Source: Vitrella brassicaformis (Eukaryota; Sar; Vitrellaceae). Taken from it: a stretch of 31,179 nucleotides of DNA. A program made the position numbers and the translations under genes. The notes under the pieces were generated by a model. That model searched no databases. It worked only from the letters and a program-made list of their open reading frames with translations, and was not told where the DNA came from. Of the stretch, positions 11,101 to 20,119 are shown piece after piece; position 1 is the first letter of the stretch, and the number at the start of each line of letters is the position of its first letter. The stretch is from assembly GCA_001179505.1 (NCBI GenBank), contig CDMY01000908.1, positions 1 through 31,179 of the forward strand. Direction: 5' to 3'.

Positions 11101-12587
11101 TGGCAAGGATGTCGCTCATGTTCTTAGTCGTCGCATAGCTCGGCAGAGCCAAATAGATGTCGAAATCGTGGAGCGGTCCAGGGGGGCCATACGTTGAGAA
11201 TTGAGGGGCAGTCCATTGGAAGACGAGATAAAGCCGCCCATCTGGCGCAATGGAGATGGTTTGGTACACATCAACATTTCCTGGAGAGTAATCAAAGTCG
11301 TGAAGGATGCCGAGGCCCGGTCCTTGGACCGCTGAGCTTCGAAATGGCGCTTCATACGAGTTGAGGCCCTCGTTGCCCGTAGCTGAGACATATGCGACGC
11401 CGTGCTCAAATGCACTCTTGACTGACCGAGACACGAGGCTCTGACGGCAGAAAGACACAGTTGTGTGTACGATGTCGTGCGACACGTGGTTTGCGATTGA
11501 CTGACCGACTTCGTGAAAGAAACTCTCATGGACGTGCACCACGTCATCCACAATGATATCGCATCCCACATCAACCAGCTGATCTATGGCGGCTGAGAAC
11601 TTGGCCAGGCCACCGAAGCCTGTCGCATAGTACAGCTGAGCACCCGGGGCAATGTCATGGACGATCTGCAAACGGACAAAATGGACATCTGTTGATGGAA
11701 AAGGGATGTCCCTGACTGACAGACAATCTACCTGTAGCACAGCCCTGCCTTCATCCCTCCCCAAGGAATAATCCGATACCACCTGAACCTGGGGAAGGTC
11801 TCCCGAGCTCCTGTCGTCAGCGCCGGTCGGCGGCAGCCCCTTCTGGTCGAAACTGTCCGCAATCACGCCAACCTTCACGCCACTTCCATCCACTCCATAT
11901 TTCTCACGAGTCGACCTCGTCACGTTTATGCTGCCAGAACCCTGAGTGATTGTCTTGCCTGCACGGGTGAATGACCTCGATAGCTCTACTCGATGGATGC
12001 CGGCCCCTGCACTGAGGCTCTCAATCGACGGGATGTCGCTCATGCTGAGCCAGCCTGAGCATACTCGGCCTCGACAGACGGCGTCCTTCAGACGGATGCT
12101 GCCGCAGCTGTCCTCAGGGTAGGGCTCGTGAAGGAAGCAGTCAACTACACAATAGCCTGCCTTGTCGACTCTGAATCAAGACAACAACGCATGCAAGAGC
12201 GTGCTGTGCAAGCGCATCCCCGCCCATTCGTTACCTCAGAGCGAACTCTCTGTCTTCTTCCGTCTCGCTGCCTGACGGCGCGACTGTCTCTGACGCTTGC
12301 AAGACCCGCCTGTACGCGCACCACTCATGGTAAAAGGCTCTCAGGGCCGAGTCCAAAATGACATTCTTGTCCATCTCACGAAGCCTCTGGCAATCGGCCT
12401 CCGCCATTTTGAAAGCGAAGCCACCTGCAAGAAAAGCAGAGTCTGACCATCATTGAATTCAGCAAGATGAGGTCCTACCGATGAGCCCCAAGGACAGAAG
12501 CAGCCGTGAACACCACACACAGCTCTTGAATCTCCTTTTTGTCACTCTCAGCCTCATTTCGCGACCCCGGAGATAATTGGTGTCCAT
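8146..12587 (-). CDS. Membrane-anchored subtilase (S8-like) with Cys-rich CCP/CGxC repeats and EGF modules
   Basis: Ten phase-consistent exons: 12587-12479, 12424-12235, 12170-11732, 11665-10628, 10567-10351, 10291-9845, 9773-9198, 9102-9001, 8926-8792 and 8702-8146, giving ~1269 aa. Layout: N-terminal hydrophobic signal or anchor (RLLLSLGLIGGFAF), a Cys-containing pro-region, then a subtilase domain with Asp205 (VGVIADSFD), oxyanion Asn344 (SATGN) and nucleophile Ser595 (GTSAAAPH). The position where HGTHVAG is expected reads DEGRAVLQ (Glu240). Three Cys-rich units follow, each built on CCPxxCGxC, then a segment of unknown fold, three EGF-like modules (one starts DIDEC, calcium-binding type), a TM helix (about 1172-1194) and a basic cytosolic tail. 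It is therefore a surface or micronemal-type protease or adhesin (inference). The D/E/S pattern and DEGRA-HDIAPGA spacing recall a bacterial S8-like family. The 5' exons are duplicated upstream. Confidence 0.8.
12139..12525 (-). repeat. Copy A of a tandem duplication, containing active 5' exons of the subtilase gene
   Basis: This segment spans the end of exon 1, intron 1, exon 2, intron 2 and the start of exon 3 of the subtilase gene. It aligns by eye with 12608-12952. The two copies share a perfect 37-nt stretch over the exon 1 donor and intron 1 (12453-12489 and 12870-12906), plus similar exon 2 and exon 3 sequence (GTCGACAAGGC, GCGTCAGAGACA). Confidence 0.75.
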
Positions 12588-12607
12588 GCTATCAGAAGGA
12601 GAGACAT

Positions 12608-13076
12608 CAGTCAATCGCACAGTAGCCAGCCTTGTCGACTCTGCATGCAAAGACCGTACTGTGCGAGCACATCCCCGCATCCATGACCTCTTCTTCCTCA
12701 TCACTGACTGGATGTGGCTGACAGTGTCTCTGACGCTTGTAAACCCACCTGTGTCAGCCGAGTCCGAGATGTCCGTCATTCGTGTGTCACGCAGCTTCTG
12801 GCAGTCGGCATCCGTCGTGGAAAGCCATCTGCAAGAAAGATACTAGGAGAGATAGAGTATGACCGTCATTTGAATTCAGCAAGATGAGGTCCTACCGATG
12901 AGCCCCGCGCAGATCAGAATCGCCAGACCAGCAGAGACCACACACAGCTCGTCGCGACGGGCCCCAAAACGCAGTGGGAGGTTTGCCAGGCTCTCCCTCC
13001 CTCTCCTTCCTGCATTCCTTTCCGAAAGAGGAGAAGATGCAGCCTTCGATTTGTCCTCCATGTCCTCTATCGCCAT
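12608..13076 (-). pseudogene. Copy B: truncated tandem duplicate of subtilase 5' exons (possible alternative first exon)
   Basis: On the minus strand an ORF from ATG 13076 ends in a hydrophobic segment (VVSAGLAILICAGLIG) with the same CATCG/gtagga donor as the functional exon 1. A copy of exon 2 follows (ADCQKLRD matching ADCQRLRE), but it has lost about 7 nt after the acceptor, so the frame breaks. A copy of exon 3 (VDKAGYCAID) then meets a stop. The unit is therefore dead as a stand-alone gene. Its first exon could still splice to exon 2 of copy A, because donor and phase match, giving an alternative N-terminus. It overlaps the start of the + strand membrane-protein gene. Confidence 0.6.
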
Positions 13077-15492
13077 ACCGTGGAACTGCGACACTCCCAC
13101 CATCGGCTGGCGATGCCATCGAGCCATCTGGAGAAGAGGGCGACGGCATCAGATTCCCACAGCAGCAAACAATGGATGCTTTGGGCGACCAGCAAGAGAA
13201 TGACAACGATTCGGAGCAAGATAAGGGGGCAGCTGGTGAGTGCGTCCAGACGGCAGCAGAGCCGGGCCATGAGCGCATTCCGCCCTATCGGTCCATGCTC
13301 TCCACTTCCACGGCACACACGACAACGGCGATTGCCATTGACGACTACAGCAAGGGAGGCGACCGGTCAATAGGCGCCCCTGACGTCATCCATCGTCGGG
13401 AGGAGAAGGCGATTGCTGCCTCGGTGGCTGAGTACGTGAGGGGGCACATCACAAAGAACAACACTGGCTGTGCATGTGATCGTCTCACTGCAGGTTCAGA
13501 GGGGTTGCCGGATACCCGGCAAGCTTCGAAGAATGGCCGACGACTGTCAAGTATAAGACCGTTCGAGGGCTCGATGGTGGCACGAGAGAGGTGGTCATGG
13601 GGGCGCACTTCGATCCCGGCCCATTATGGTTTACCGTCAAGCGGGTCCTCAAAGTGATCATGTGGCAGGTGTGCGTGGCGTTTGCTTGCGCCTTGCTTGG
13701 CGCTTCCTTGGCTGCTGTGACCTGGATGATATGCATCAGCCCTAAGATGAAGATCGTGTGGATTCTGCTTGATGTCCTGCGTCGGGTGGCGATGATTTGC
13801 TTTGCCGGTCTTTTCTATGCGACGGTGATGGGGGGCTCGGATGCCAATCAACGTTTGAATCTCGTCTGGAGAACTTGGTGGGTCTTTGCTTTTCCGATGG
13901 TCTTGTCTCTTCTTATCAGCATTTCACACCATCTACAGCTGCCGATCTTGTGGAGAAGTTGCATCCTGGCTCCCACTTGGTGGGCCACTATGGCTGCATT
14001 TTTGCCTTTCACCTACTTCCGCATGTCGGCAAAATTCTGGAACATTCAAAAGGCCAATCTGTATGCAGCCAAAGTCACCCTCATTTGGGCCATTCCCTGT
14101 AAGAAGTCAGTCAAGAAGTCAGTCAGTTCATCCACTCTTTCGGCGAATGCACACTGACGCTGTGTGTGTGCGCGCGTGATGGTCTGTATGTGTGTGTAGG
14201 TGTTATGGGAATGCTTTTTGTGAGTTTTATGGAGTCCATCATACAAGCGGCTAATACAGATCAGGCCAGGACGCAGTATGTTGTCATCGAATTTATTGTA
14301 ATCGGTTGGCCTTTTGTAAGCTTGGCGTGTAAGACAGCTCGATCGTTACAGGTAAATCATATGCCGGAACTTCCTCTCAATCATGTCTCTCATATTGTGA
14401 CCAGGAGGGTCCGCCGACGACCAATGGATGCCTGGTGACTTATGTAGCTTTGAACTACGCCATCGGCCCCCGTACTTTGCAGAGTAAGTGAAAGAGAACC
14501 TTTCCTTGTCATGAAGAGCTGTTGTGACTTTCTGCAGTCCAAATGGTGTCGTTCAACTACAAGATGCTTATCAGTCTCATTTTCTCTCTCATGGATCTCG
14601 TGAGCGACGTTTGTCTGCCTTATTCGGTGGTATTGTATATTACAATTAAGCGCAAATGTGCCGGACCAAAGCCAGAAGACGGCAGTCATGAGGGCTGGAG
14701 AAATCTGCATCAAGAGGAGAAGACGACAGGCAAGGTCAACTATTCGTTCCGAGATCGAATGCAAGCTTCTACCGACTCAGTCATGCGATCAGCGTCCACT
14801 TTCAACCTCCCCTCAGCCATGTCGAGGCTTGCGGCGTCACCCCGATATCTCAGGTGTAAAGCTCAGGATTCGTGAGGCTTGAGGTCAGACGCTGACTAAT
14901 ATCTGCGTCTCTGTGTGGGAATCAATCAATCAGGCTGCTTTCGGATCAAGTGTTCAATTACCGTAAGCAAAATAGTCAAACCCGGCGGATCGAGCACCGA
15001 ATAGATGTCAGACTGCTGTGCCTTTCCTGATGTTTGGGGGTCTGTAGATATGGCGGAGATCACAGCGCTACTGTATCCCAACCTTGCCGCCCTTATGGCC
15101 GCATTCATCACTACCAAGTCCTACATCGGCCTCGTTCAAGGCGTGGCGGCGCTGTGCGTTCTCTTGCTCATCGAGACTTTCATGGAGCTTATTCTTTACG
15201 TGGTCGGCTTTTCAACACCTCAGTTTGGAAAAATCTGGGAGTACGTGTGTGTATGGGTGTGTGTATGCAGATATTGCTGAGAACGAACAATCTTTCCTTG
15301 TGTCGAGCAACGTTTGAGCCGGGGGTCATGAAAGTGAGAATTCACGCCCTGCTGTGGATTTGTCTCGTCGTTTTCTCGTACCTTTCGGCGGACTTCCTTG
15401 GATACATCGGCACAGGAATGAGATACCAGAAGTGGGCCGGCGAGCGCTGGTCGGTACACTGCAAAGAGACCTGCATTTGCAGTGCAAAGTGA
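13037..15492 (+). CDS. Polytopic membrane protein of unknown family
   Basis: Eight phase-consistent exons: 13037-13431, 13494-14098, 14200-14351, 14405-14483, 14538-14853, 14934-14962, 15048-15240 and 15282-15492, giving ~659 aa. The first ~170 residues are hydrophilic and acidic. About nine hydrophobic helices follow, for example VCVAFACALLGASLAAVTWM, WVFAFPMVLSLLISIS, YVVIEFIVIGWPFV, and ALLWICLVVFSYLSADFLGY near the C-terminus; a Ser/Lys-rich loop sits after helix 7. The donor after SVAE is GTACGT, chosen because it restores the frame. An ATG at 13172 in a better context is an alternative start and would avoid overlap with copy B. The last intron (41 nt) is the least certain junction. I recognise no transporter or channel motif. 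Confidence 0.7.
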
Positions 15493-15979
15493 CCATCGGT
15501 CCTGTCTCTTTTTTCGGATGCCTTTAGGAAGGACCACTGCCCACACTTCTCACTAGTGTGGACGGACTGAAGACAATTGACCGTGGCAGTCCGGCCTTTT
15601 TCTGCTGGTATGTATGTGCCCCTACCTCTCGTTCGCCTTATCGAGGGAGGGCATTCATGCAGATCAGATGGCACAGGAGGGCCTGAAAAGCAGCATGGAA
15701 CGGGCTTATTCAGCGTTGCGTAGAGACATGCACTCAGTGTGCGTTTGTTCGTCAGGAGTCTTGCTGGTTTGAGACACACACGTATATACACACTGTGTGG
15801 CGGTTTCAATGTGATGACTGACTGGCCAACTAAGTGGGCCACACATCAGTCAGAAAGGGATCGACACGTATGTTTCAGACAACGACAATAGCGATATCGA
15901 TCAATCAATTGTCTTTCTCACTCCATGATTGCTGTCTGTCTCTGCCCTCTGCCGCGACACCGGCTGGCTCAACGGTTTC
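15493..15979. other. Convergent intergenic gap
   Basis: This 487-bp gap holds the facing 3' ends of two membrane-protein genes. Antisense ORFs run through it but lack support. I see no repeat array or RNA gene. Confidence 0.5.
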
Positions 15980-17162
15980 TCATGCCGTGCTCGCCACCAT
16001 CAGGAAGACGCAGAATACCAAAAAGGTGGGGAACGTTATCACGGGAATGTGGTGGTACTCGCCGTGCGTTGACACCAAGACCAGCTCCAGGTCACAAATG
16101 TCTTCTGCGATGGACAAGCCCACACCAAGAAGTACTGCCAGGAAGAGAGGCAGCGGGACCACCACCTGATACGATGCATGAGACAGAGCGAGACGGAGGT
16201 AGACATCCATACAAGGCTCTTCTCGCCTCCCAATTCCCCTCACCCACTCACGTCGGGCAGGCAGGGAAGAGCCACACCAGATGTGTGCTCCTTGCTTGCG
16301 AAGGCCATCATCCGCGCGATGTACAAGAAGGCGATCCACGGCAGCATCACGCCGTGTGTCAGGTAGCAGGGAATCACTGCGTGGCCTGATGTAAGGAGGA
16401 AGGCACGAGAAGGCAAGGGACGCTCGCGCATGTGCCTCGTCTGTAACTCAGTGCATTCTCAGCTACCCGTCAGAGATCGGCAATTGACCGTCAGCGCAGC
16501 TCCAGCCACTGCGGTCAGCACGCAAACCAGCGCGAGTACCAGCAGCAGAAACGGAGAGAAGCCTGCAGACACATCCAGACAAGCAGACCAGCACATCGTA
16601 AGACTCACCATCACACAACACACACAAGACATTGGAAGCACGAGGCTCACCATATTGGCCGACCGGCTGGATTGGGAAGACGGCGCAGAGTATGCCACAG
16701 GCGATGCCCTCAGCTAATGCCCCCTTGGGAAGACGTCGCCACAAGGACGATGGAACGAAGGGCCCGCTGTGTTTCAGAAGGCAATGCCAGTCATCAGGTG
16801 GTTGCTTCCCTTCTCTCCTCTCCTCTCCTCTCGACTGCCTACTCGATCTGCACATGGTTGATAGACGCGCACACCGCCCAGCAGATCAGCGCCCTGCAAA
16901 GGAGGCCATCGAAGCCGTCATTGCTTGCCACGCGCGGACATCGCTCACACACACATACAGGTAGGGGTGCGACGTGCAGACGCTTTGCAAGGTGTGCGAA
17001 GCCGTGAAGGGCAGCGCAATCAGCACCGCAAGCACGGGCTGCAGCAGCAAGATGCAGCTGCGAACACACAGCACAGATCAGAACCCAAACTCGAGTCAAA
17101 CTCGGTGCCAAGATTTCTCACCTGTAAACCATCGGATGGAGCTCGCGATTGGTGGCCTTCAT
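15980..17162 (-). CDS. Small polytopic membrane protein
   Basis: Seven phase-consistent exons: 17162-17122, 17057-16959, 16893-16843, 16766-16651, 16562-16467, 16385-16252 and 16165-15980, giving ~240 aa. The protein is mostly membrane: about six or seven helices, including SCILLLQPVLAVLIALPF, GIACGILCAVFPIQPVG, FLLLVLALVCVLTAVAGAAL, PLPLFLAVLLGVGLSI and a C-terminal FPTFLVFCVFLMVA. The segment around GIACGILCAVFPIQPVGQ loosely resembles DUF2062-type proteins, but I would not assign that family without a profile search. The start ATG at 17162 was chosen because it puts exon 1 in the phase that exon 2 needs; the in-frame ATG further upstream does not. It is divergent from the aminotransferase, 124 bp away. 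Confidence 0.65.
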
Positions 17163-17286
17163 GCCGTCGACCTCCCGCCACAAACACCTTCAAGCTTCGA
17201 GCAAAAGGCCGCAGGAATGTCGACAAAGCGATCTTCATTTGCGAGCTTAAAAAGCGATTGAGAATTCAGCTTCAGACTGATAGCTG
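17163..17286. promoter_or_regulatory. Short bidirectional promoter region
   Basis: There are 124 bp between the start codons of the small membrane protein (-) and the acetylornithine aminotransferase (+). A shared promoter is inferred from geometry; I can name no specific motif. Confidence 0.4.
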
Positions 17287-19003
17287 ATGAGGATGCTGCA
17301 CGAAACTCCATCCGCATTGGCTCCCGTGCTGCTGGGAGTCAGCTGCCTCTGCCTCGCGGAGGCATTCAGACTCGGCACTCATGCAAGGCCTTTCCGCTCA
17401 TCCGCACCCTCTCACCCTCCATCCCTCTCTCCCTGCCTCTCGCACCCTTCATCTTTCATCACCAGCCATGCTGCAACCGGCACGCAGATAGCGCCCACCG
17501 ACGCAGAGCGGACGGCACACGAACCGGCAGACACAGACGCGGCGCTAGATCCGCTCGGGGTGGACGAGCAGCAGCGGCTGAAGAGTGATGCAGAGAAGTA
17601 TCTGCTCAACAACTATGGCGCCAGGAACCTGCTGCTGACCGAGGGGCGCGGGGCGACTGTCTATGATGCGTCTGGGAAGGCGTACATCGACTTCGGTGCC
17701 GGGATTGCCGTCAACGCTTTGGGACACTCAGATCTGGGGTGGTATTCGGCTCTCATGGACCAGGCCTCCAAGCTCAGCCACACGAGCAACCTCTACCTCA
17801 CTCAGCCGCAGATCGACCTTGCCAAGAAGCTGGTGCAGCTGGCCCCCTTCGCCAGCAAAGTCTTCTTCTGCAACAGCGGCACCGAGGCCAATGAGGCGGC
17901 CATCAAGTTCGCCCGCAAACTGGCTCTCAGCAAGGCCAGGAAAGGCCTGCTCGGCAAGGCGAAAAAGGTCAACTTCGTGGCTTTCGAGAAGTCTTTCCAC
18001 GGCCGCACAATGGGCGCCCTCACCGTCACATCAAAGAAGAAGATCCGTGACCCCTTTGCGCCTCTGATGGGTGGAGATGTGACGTTCTGTCCGTGGAATG
18101 ACCTGAAGGAGGCCAAGCGGGCGATTGATGGCGACACGTGTGCGGTGTTTGTGGAGCCTGTACAGGGCGAGGGCGGGGTGAACCCGGCCGATGTTGGGTT
18201 CCTGAAGGGCCTTCGGGAACTCTGTGATAAGAGCGGGGCGGTGCTTGTGTTCGACGAGGTGCAGTGTGGCCTTGGCCGCACGGGAAAGCTGTGGGGGCAC
18301 CAACACGCCGGTCAGTGTGAGATCCATCTACACGCAGACACGCAGCAGACATCCATCTGCTCCATTCCTTCATTCAGGTGTGTCCCCCGACATCATGACT
18401 CTCGCCAAGCCATTGGCTGGCGGCTTGCCGATCGGTGCTGTCCTCATGACGGAGGAGGTGGCGAGTGCCATCGAGCCGGGGGACCACGGCTCCACCTTCG
18501 CCGGCAACCCCCTCGTGTGTGCGGTGGCCAACTATGTGGTGAACGCTGTCAGCAGCCCCGAGTTTCTGAGCGGAATTGAGAGCAAGGGACGGCACTTGAG
18601 AGAGAGGCTGGCGGCCGTCGAGGGGGGGCGCATCAAGGACACCAGAGGAGAGGGGCTGCTGGTAAGGGAGTCAGAGTGGGGTGTGGGGTGCGTCGTGAAG
18701 CCGGGCGGAGGCTTCGTTTGTGTGGCTCGCTTGGATGCAGATTGGCGTCGTATTTGATTCTGCCGATGAAGTCAACAAAATCAAGCAGACGTAAGTGCAC
18801 ACAAGCTGGACACATGAGCCGACATTCCCGCCCGTGTGTGTTGGTGTGTGTGGTGTGTCGACAGGTGTGAGGATCGTGGTCTGCTGGTGCTGACGGCCGG
18901 CGAGGGTCAGGTGGTCCGATTGGCGCCGCCCCTCAACATTCCCATGGAGCAGCTCGACCGAGGCATCGACATACTCGAACACGCCATCAAGGAGCTCGGA
19001 TGA
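17287..19003 (+). CDS. argD: Acetylornithine aminotransferase (class III, PLP), plastid-type leader
   Basis: Four exons: 17287-18310, 18378-18661, 18741-18790 and 18865-19003, giving ~498 aa. Family signatures are clear: [65 protein letters not shown] and the PLP Lys352 in [14 protein letters not shown]. The known reaction converts N-acetylglutamate semialdehyde to N-acetylornithine in arginine synthesis; ornithine aminotransferase is a close relative and is not fully excluded. Residues 1-26 form a signal peptide that appears to be cut just before Phe27 ([18 protein letters not shown]), followed by a Ser/Thr/Pro/His-rich, acid-poor stretch. This is the bipartite pattern of proteins imported into secondary plastids (known for heterokonts and alveolates; inference here). 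Confidence 0.9.
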
Positions 19004-19470
19004 TATGCTTGCCGGTGGTGATCCATGTGTGTGTGTGTGTGTGTGGTTTCGCGTGTTCATTCGTTTTGCCTGCTGCTGTTCCGAAAGAACAGCGGCTGCT
19101 CTTTTTGCTGCGTGTCGGGTGTGAGGTGTGCGCGTGTGTGTTTTGGGACCGGACGGCCTTCAAAGGGCGGCGTAGCAGCCGCGTGCGTGCGTAGATGTAC
19201 TTGTGTAGGTGTGGCCAGAGGTGTGTTCATATGTCTGTCTGTCTGTACGTCTGGAGAGGGTTTTGAATGGCTGTCTGTCTGTCCATCTGGCTTTTGCAGC
19301 GAGCGATGACAGACAGACAATGCAGTAGTGCAGTGACAAACAAGGATGTGACACGCGGACACTTGAGGGCATGATTCATGTCATGGATCCTTCCGTGGCA
19401 CTACCCATTTAAGTGTGTGATCTCTCCTGCACCCATGCCATGCCTCCACTTTCCCTTCCTGTTTGCATCA

Positions 19471-19508
19471 CAATGTCACGCACACACGCCAATGTCACGC
19501 ACACACGC
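19471..19508. repeat. Perfect 19-bp tandem duplication
   Basis: The unit CAATGTCACGCACACACGC occurs twice back to back (19471-19489 and 19490-19508), seen directly. Confidence 0.85.
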
Positions 19509-19937
19509 ATTGCCACTATAGTCTGTAGTAGGCAAAACATGTACGCGTCTGCACTGCACTGCACAGCCCACGTCTCTCTCCCCATGCATACCAACACAAA
19601 CCACCCCATACACACGATACGATACGGTAGTACCACAGCCATTCACACATGTCACTGACCGACCGACAGACAAAACGTGTAGGTAGGGTAGGAGGACGAG
19701 GGACATGAAAGCATCATGAGAGAGAATCAATGAATGTGCAACTCTCTCTAACTGCCTGCCTGCCTGCCTGCCAAAGACAGACAGAAGAAATGCAGAGAGC
19801 CAGCAGTACTGGTACGTACTTCCTTCTATGCGTCATGTGTCTGCCCACTTCACACAGCAGGTCGACGCATGCGCAGATGCAAAGTCCATGTCGCAAGACC
19901 AGCAGAGGGAGACACAGGGCGGCGACACAGAGACGCG

Positions 19938-19962
19938 TCCATCCATCCATCCATCCATCCAT
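19938..19962. repeat. (CCAT)n microsatellite
   Basis: About six uninterrupted CCAT units, seen directly, in the 3' intergenic gap. Confidence 0.9.
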
Positions 19963-20119
19963 GCGTCCATCACCGGCCTGTGTCCCCTCCTGTAAGTAAA
20001 AAGGGTCGTGCTAACGGACATACACACACCACACCGACACGTCACAGCAGTCTGTTCAAGAAAAAGCTCAGACAGGCAGGTAGGCACGCAGGCAGACAGG
20101 CGAAGCGTCATCTCATCAG

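Larger units (their letters stand above)
19004..20119. other. Large convergent intergenic gap with simple repeats
   Basis: There are 1116 bp between the facing 3' ends of the aminotransferase and the alcohol dehydrogenase. It contains a GT tract (about 19026-19046), TGTC runs (about 19232-19245 and 19270-19285), a 19-bp perfect tandem duplication (19471-19508), CTGC/GCCT runs (about 19750-19771) and a CCAT array (19938-19962). Its ORFs read repeats in several frames. I see no gene. Confidence 0.7.

Noticed and set aside
12974-13657. Long + strand ORF starting at 12974
   Set aside because: Its first codon is GTG, and it runs through an intron into the wrong frame after about 13431; the ATG at 13037 (or 13172) with the GTACGT donor gives a consistent membrane-protein model.
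16561-16766. DUF2062 assignment for the small membrane protein
   Set aside because: The resemblance is limited to one Gly-rich helix and a Pro-containing turn; too weak to name without a profile search.
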